Source of the DNA: Paenirhodobacter ferrireducens | GTDB taxonomy: Bacteria > Pseudomonadota > Alphaproteobacteria > Rhodobacterales > Rhodobacteraceae | Assembly (NCBI RefSeq): GCF_004022265.1 | Contig: NZ_SAVB01000003.1 | Location: 62,001 to 126,000 of the forward strand | DNA: 64,000 nt | Reading direction: 5' to 3' | Part shown: positions 63,127-64,000 of the stretch, in pieces | Position numbering within the stretch: position 1 is the first letter of the stretch | How the letters are laid out: each line of letters opens with the position of its first letter | Notes under the pieces: model-generated | What the model saw: the letters and a program-made list of their open reading frames with translations, nothing else | Told to the model about the DNA's origin: nothing | Database searches by the model: none | Translations under genes and position numbers: made by a program

Positions 63127-64000
63127 ATGGCGCTTCCCGTCTACGCAAGCCCGCTCGAAAGGCTGTGGCACTATACCTACCTGGTGATCTGCGCGCTGAT
63201 CCTGCTGTTCCTGATCGCGCCGATCATCATCGTGATCCCGCTCAGCTTCAACGCCGAGCCCTATTTCACCTTCACCGAGAAGATGCTGCATTTCGACCCG
63301 TCCGGGTATTCGATGCGCTGGTATGACAAGCTCGTCACCTTCGGCATGCAGAACCCCGAGGCCGAGCGCGGCGCCGCCTTCTGGTGGGACTTCTGGCACA
63401 ATGCCACCTGGATGCAGGTGACGAAGAACTCGATCATCATCGGCGTCTGTGCGACGCTGCTGTCGGCCGGGCTTGGCACCGTTGCGGCGCTCGGCCTGAC
63501 CCGGCCCGAGATGCCCTTCCGCAAGCAGATCACCGCGGTGCTGATCTCGCCGATGATCGTGCCGATCATCATCTCGGCCACGGGCATGTTCTTCTTCTAC
63601 TCCGGCCAGTGGCTGCCGATCATCAGCCTTTCGGGCGGGGTACACATGGAATGGGGCCGGCTCGCGGGCACCTATGCGGGCATCATCCTCGCCCATGCGG
63701 CGCTTGGCATTCCCTTCGTCATCATCACCGTGACGGCGACGCTGTCGGGCTTCGACCAGTCGCTGGTGCGGGCGGCGGCCTCGCTCGGGGCGAACCCGCG
63801 CACGGCCTTCTTCCGGGTGGTGATGCCGCTCATCCTGCCGGGCGTGGTCTCGGGCGGCCTCTTCGCCTTCGTGACCTCGTTCGACGAGGTGGTGGCGGTG
63901 CTCTTCATCGCCAACCACGACCAGCAGACGATCCCGCGGCAGATGTGGAATGGCATCCGCGAACAGATCTCGCCGGCGATCCTCGCGGTGGCGACGATCC
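63127..64000 (+). CDS. Polyamine-type ABC transporter permease 2 (PotC-like), cut by window end
   Basis: At least 291 residues, open at the window edge. Helix 1 is LVICALILLFLIAPIIIVIP (residues 19-38), then an enlarged loop of about 70 residues (FDPSGYSMRWYDKLVTFGMQ, then AAFWWDFWHNATWMQVTKNS). Core segments are LGTVAALGLTRPEMPFRKQI, LISPMIVPIIISATGMFFFY, the EAA loop VRAAASLGANPRTAFFRVVM and FVTSFDEVVAVLFIANHDQQ, all PotC-like. ATG 63127 follows GGAGAGAGGACCC. It pairs with the previous permease to form the channel. Confidence 0.92.
   Translation, partial: MALPVYASPLERLWHYTYLVICALILLFLIAPIIIVIPLSFNAEPYFTFTEKMLHFDPSGYSMRWYDKLVTFGMQNPEAERGAAFWWDFWHNATWMQVTKNSIIIGVCATLLSAGLGTVAALGLTRPEMPFRKQITAVLISPMIVPIIISATGMFFFYSGQWLPIISLSGGVHMEWGRLAGTYAGIILAHAALGIPFVIITVTATLSGFDQSLVRAAASLGANPRTAFFRVVMPLILPGVVSGGLFAFVTSFDEVVAVLFIANHDQQTIPRQMWNGIREQISPAILAVATI

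Overview
This 64 kb window looks like chromosome from a member of the Rhodobacteraceae/Paracoccaceae (Alphaproteobacteria). The basis is high G+C throughout with strong third-position G/C bias, dense gene packing with ATGA/GTGA overlaps, purine-rich GGAG-type ribosome sites, and family-typical neighbourhoods: hisB-hisH-hisA interrupted by an opposite-strand gene, glyQ/small anchored protein/glyS, a urease operon followed by a urea ABC transporter, and ilvC beside Lrp-type regulators. I see no phage, transposase, CRISPR array or plasmid functions. Most of the window is core metabolism. The species cannot be named from the sequence alone.

Layout. 1-2.4 kb: histidine genes (hisA partial, hisH, hisB) and two identical tRNA-Gly(GCC) genes. 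2.6-8.3 kb: CsbD-like stress protein, MAPEG membrane protein, pyruvate carboxylase and a divergent TrkH potassium channel. 8.4-14.6 kb: an exported trypsin-fold protein that has lost its catalytic residues, glyQ, a MarC-family protein, a small anchored protein and glyS. 14.7-29.2 kb: a SorC-type regulator divergent from a ten-gene carbohydrate or polyol catabolic operon. The operon encodes an AraM-like glycerol-1-phosphate dehydrogenase, HAD phosphatase, GlpD-like flavoprotein, two FGGY kinases, a complete ribose-type ABC importer and a thiamine-diphosphate enzyme. 29.3-36.9 kb: a glutathione transferase, a PPDK-like protein with a divergent N-terminal half, a SleB-type cell-wall hydrolase, and folB-like/folP/glmM. 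36.9-40.1 kb: a sulfotransferase-like gene with a small membrane protein, ilvC, and two overlapping Lrp/AsnC regulators. 40.2-51.9 kb: ureDABC-(opposite-strand gene)-ureEFG followed by urtABCDE. 52-59 kb: a ubiquinone-type hydroxylase, a small membrane protein, a pyrimidine 5'-nucleotidase-like HAD, a GntR regulator, a large glycosyltransferase, carA and yqeY. 59.4-64 kb: a polyamine-type ABC transporter (ATPase, binding protein, two permeases), running off the window.

How the genes work together. The urt transporter would import urea and the urease with its nickel-delivery proteins would hydrolyse it to ammonia; urtB carries an apparent single-base frameshift that would break this unless it is a sequencing error. 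The 14.7-29.2 kb cluster is the best candidate for an undescribed pathway. It combines a CUT2-type importer, two sugar/polyol kinases, two dehydrogenases of the glycerol-phosphate class, a phosphatase and a carboligase-like enzyme in one regulated unit. Its substrate cannot be read from the sequence.

Other points of interest are an apparent pseudoprotease with all three triad positions altered, a REP-like palindrome found at the 3' ends of convergent genes, strong intercistronic hairpins just after both sugar/polyamine binding-protein genes, and a perfect 20-bp tandem repeat in front of the polyamine-type binding-protein gene.
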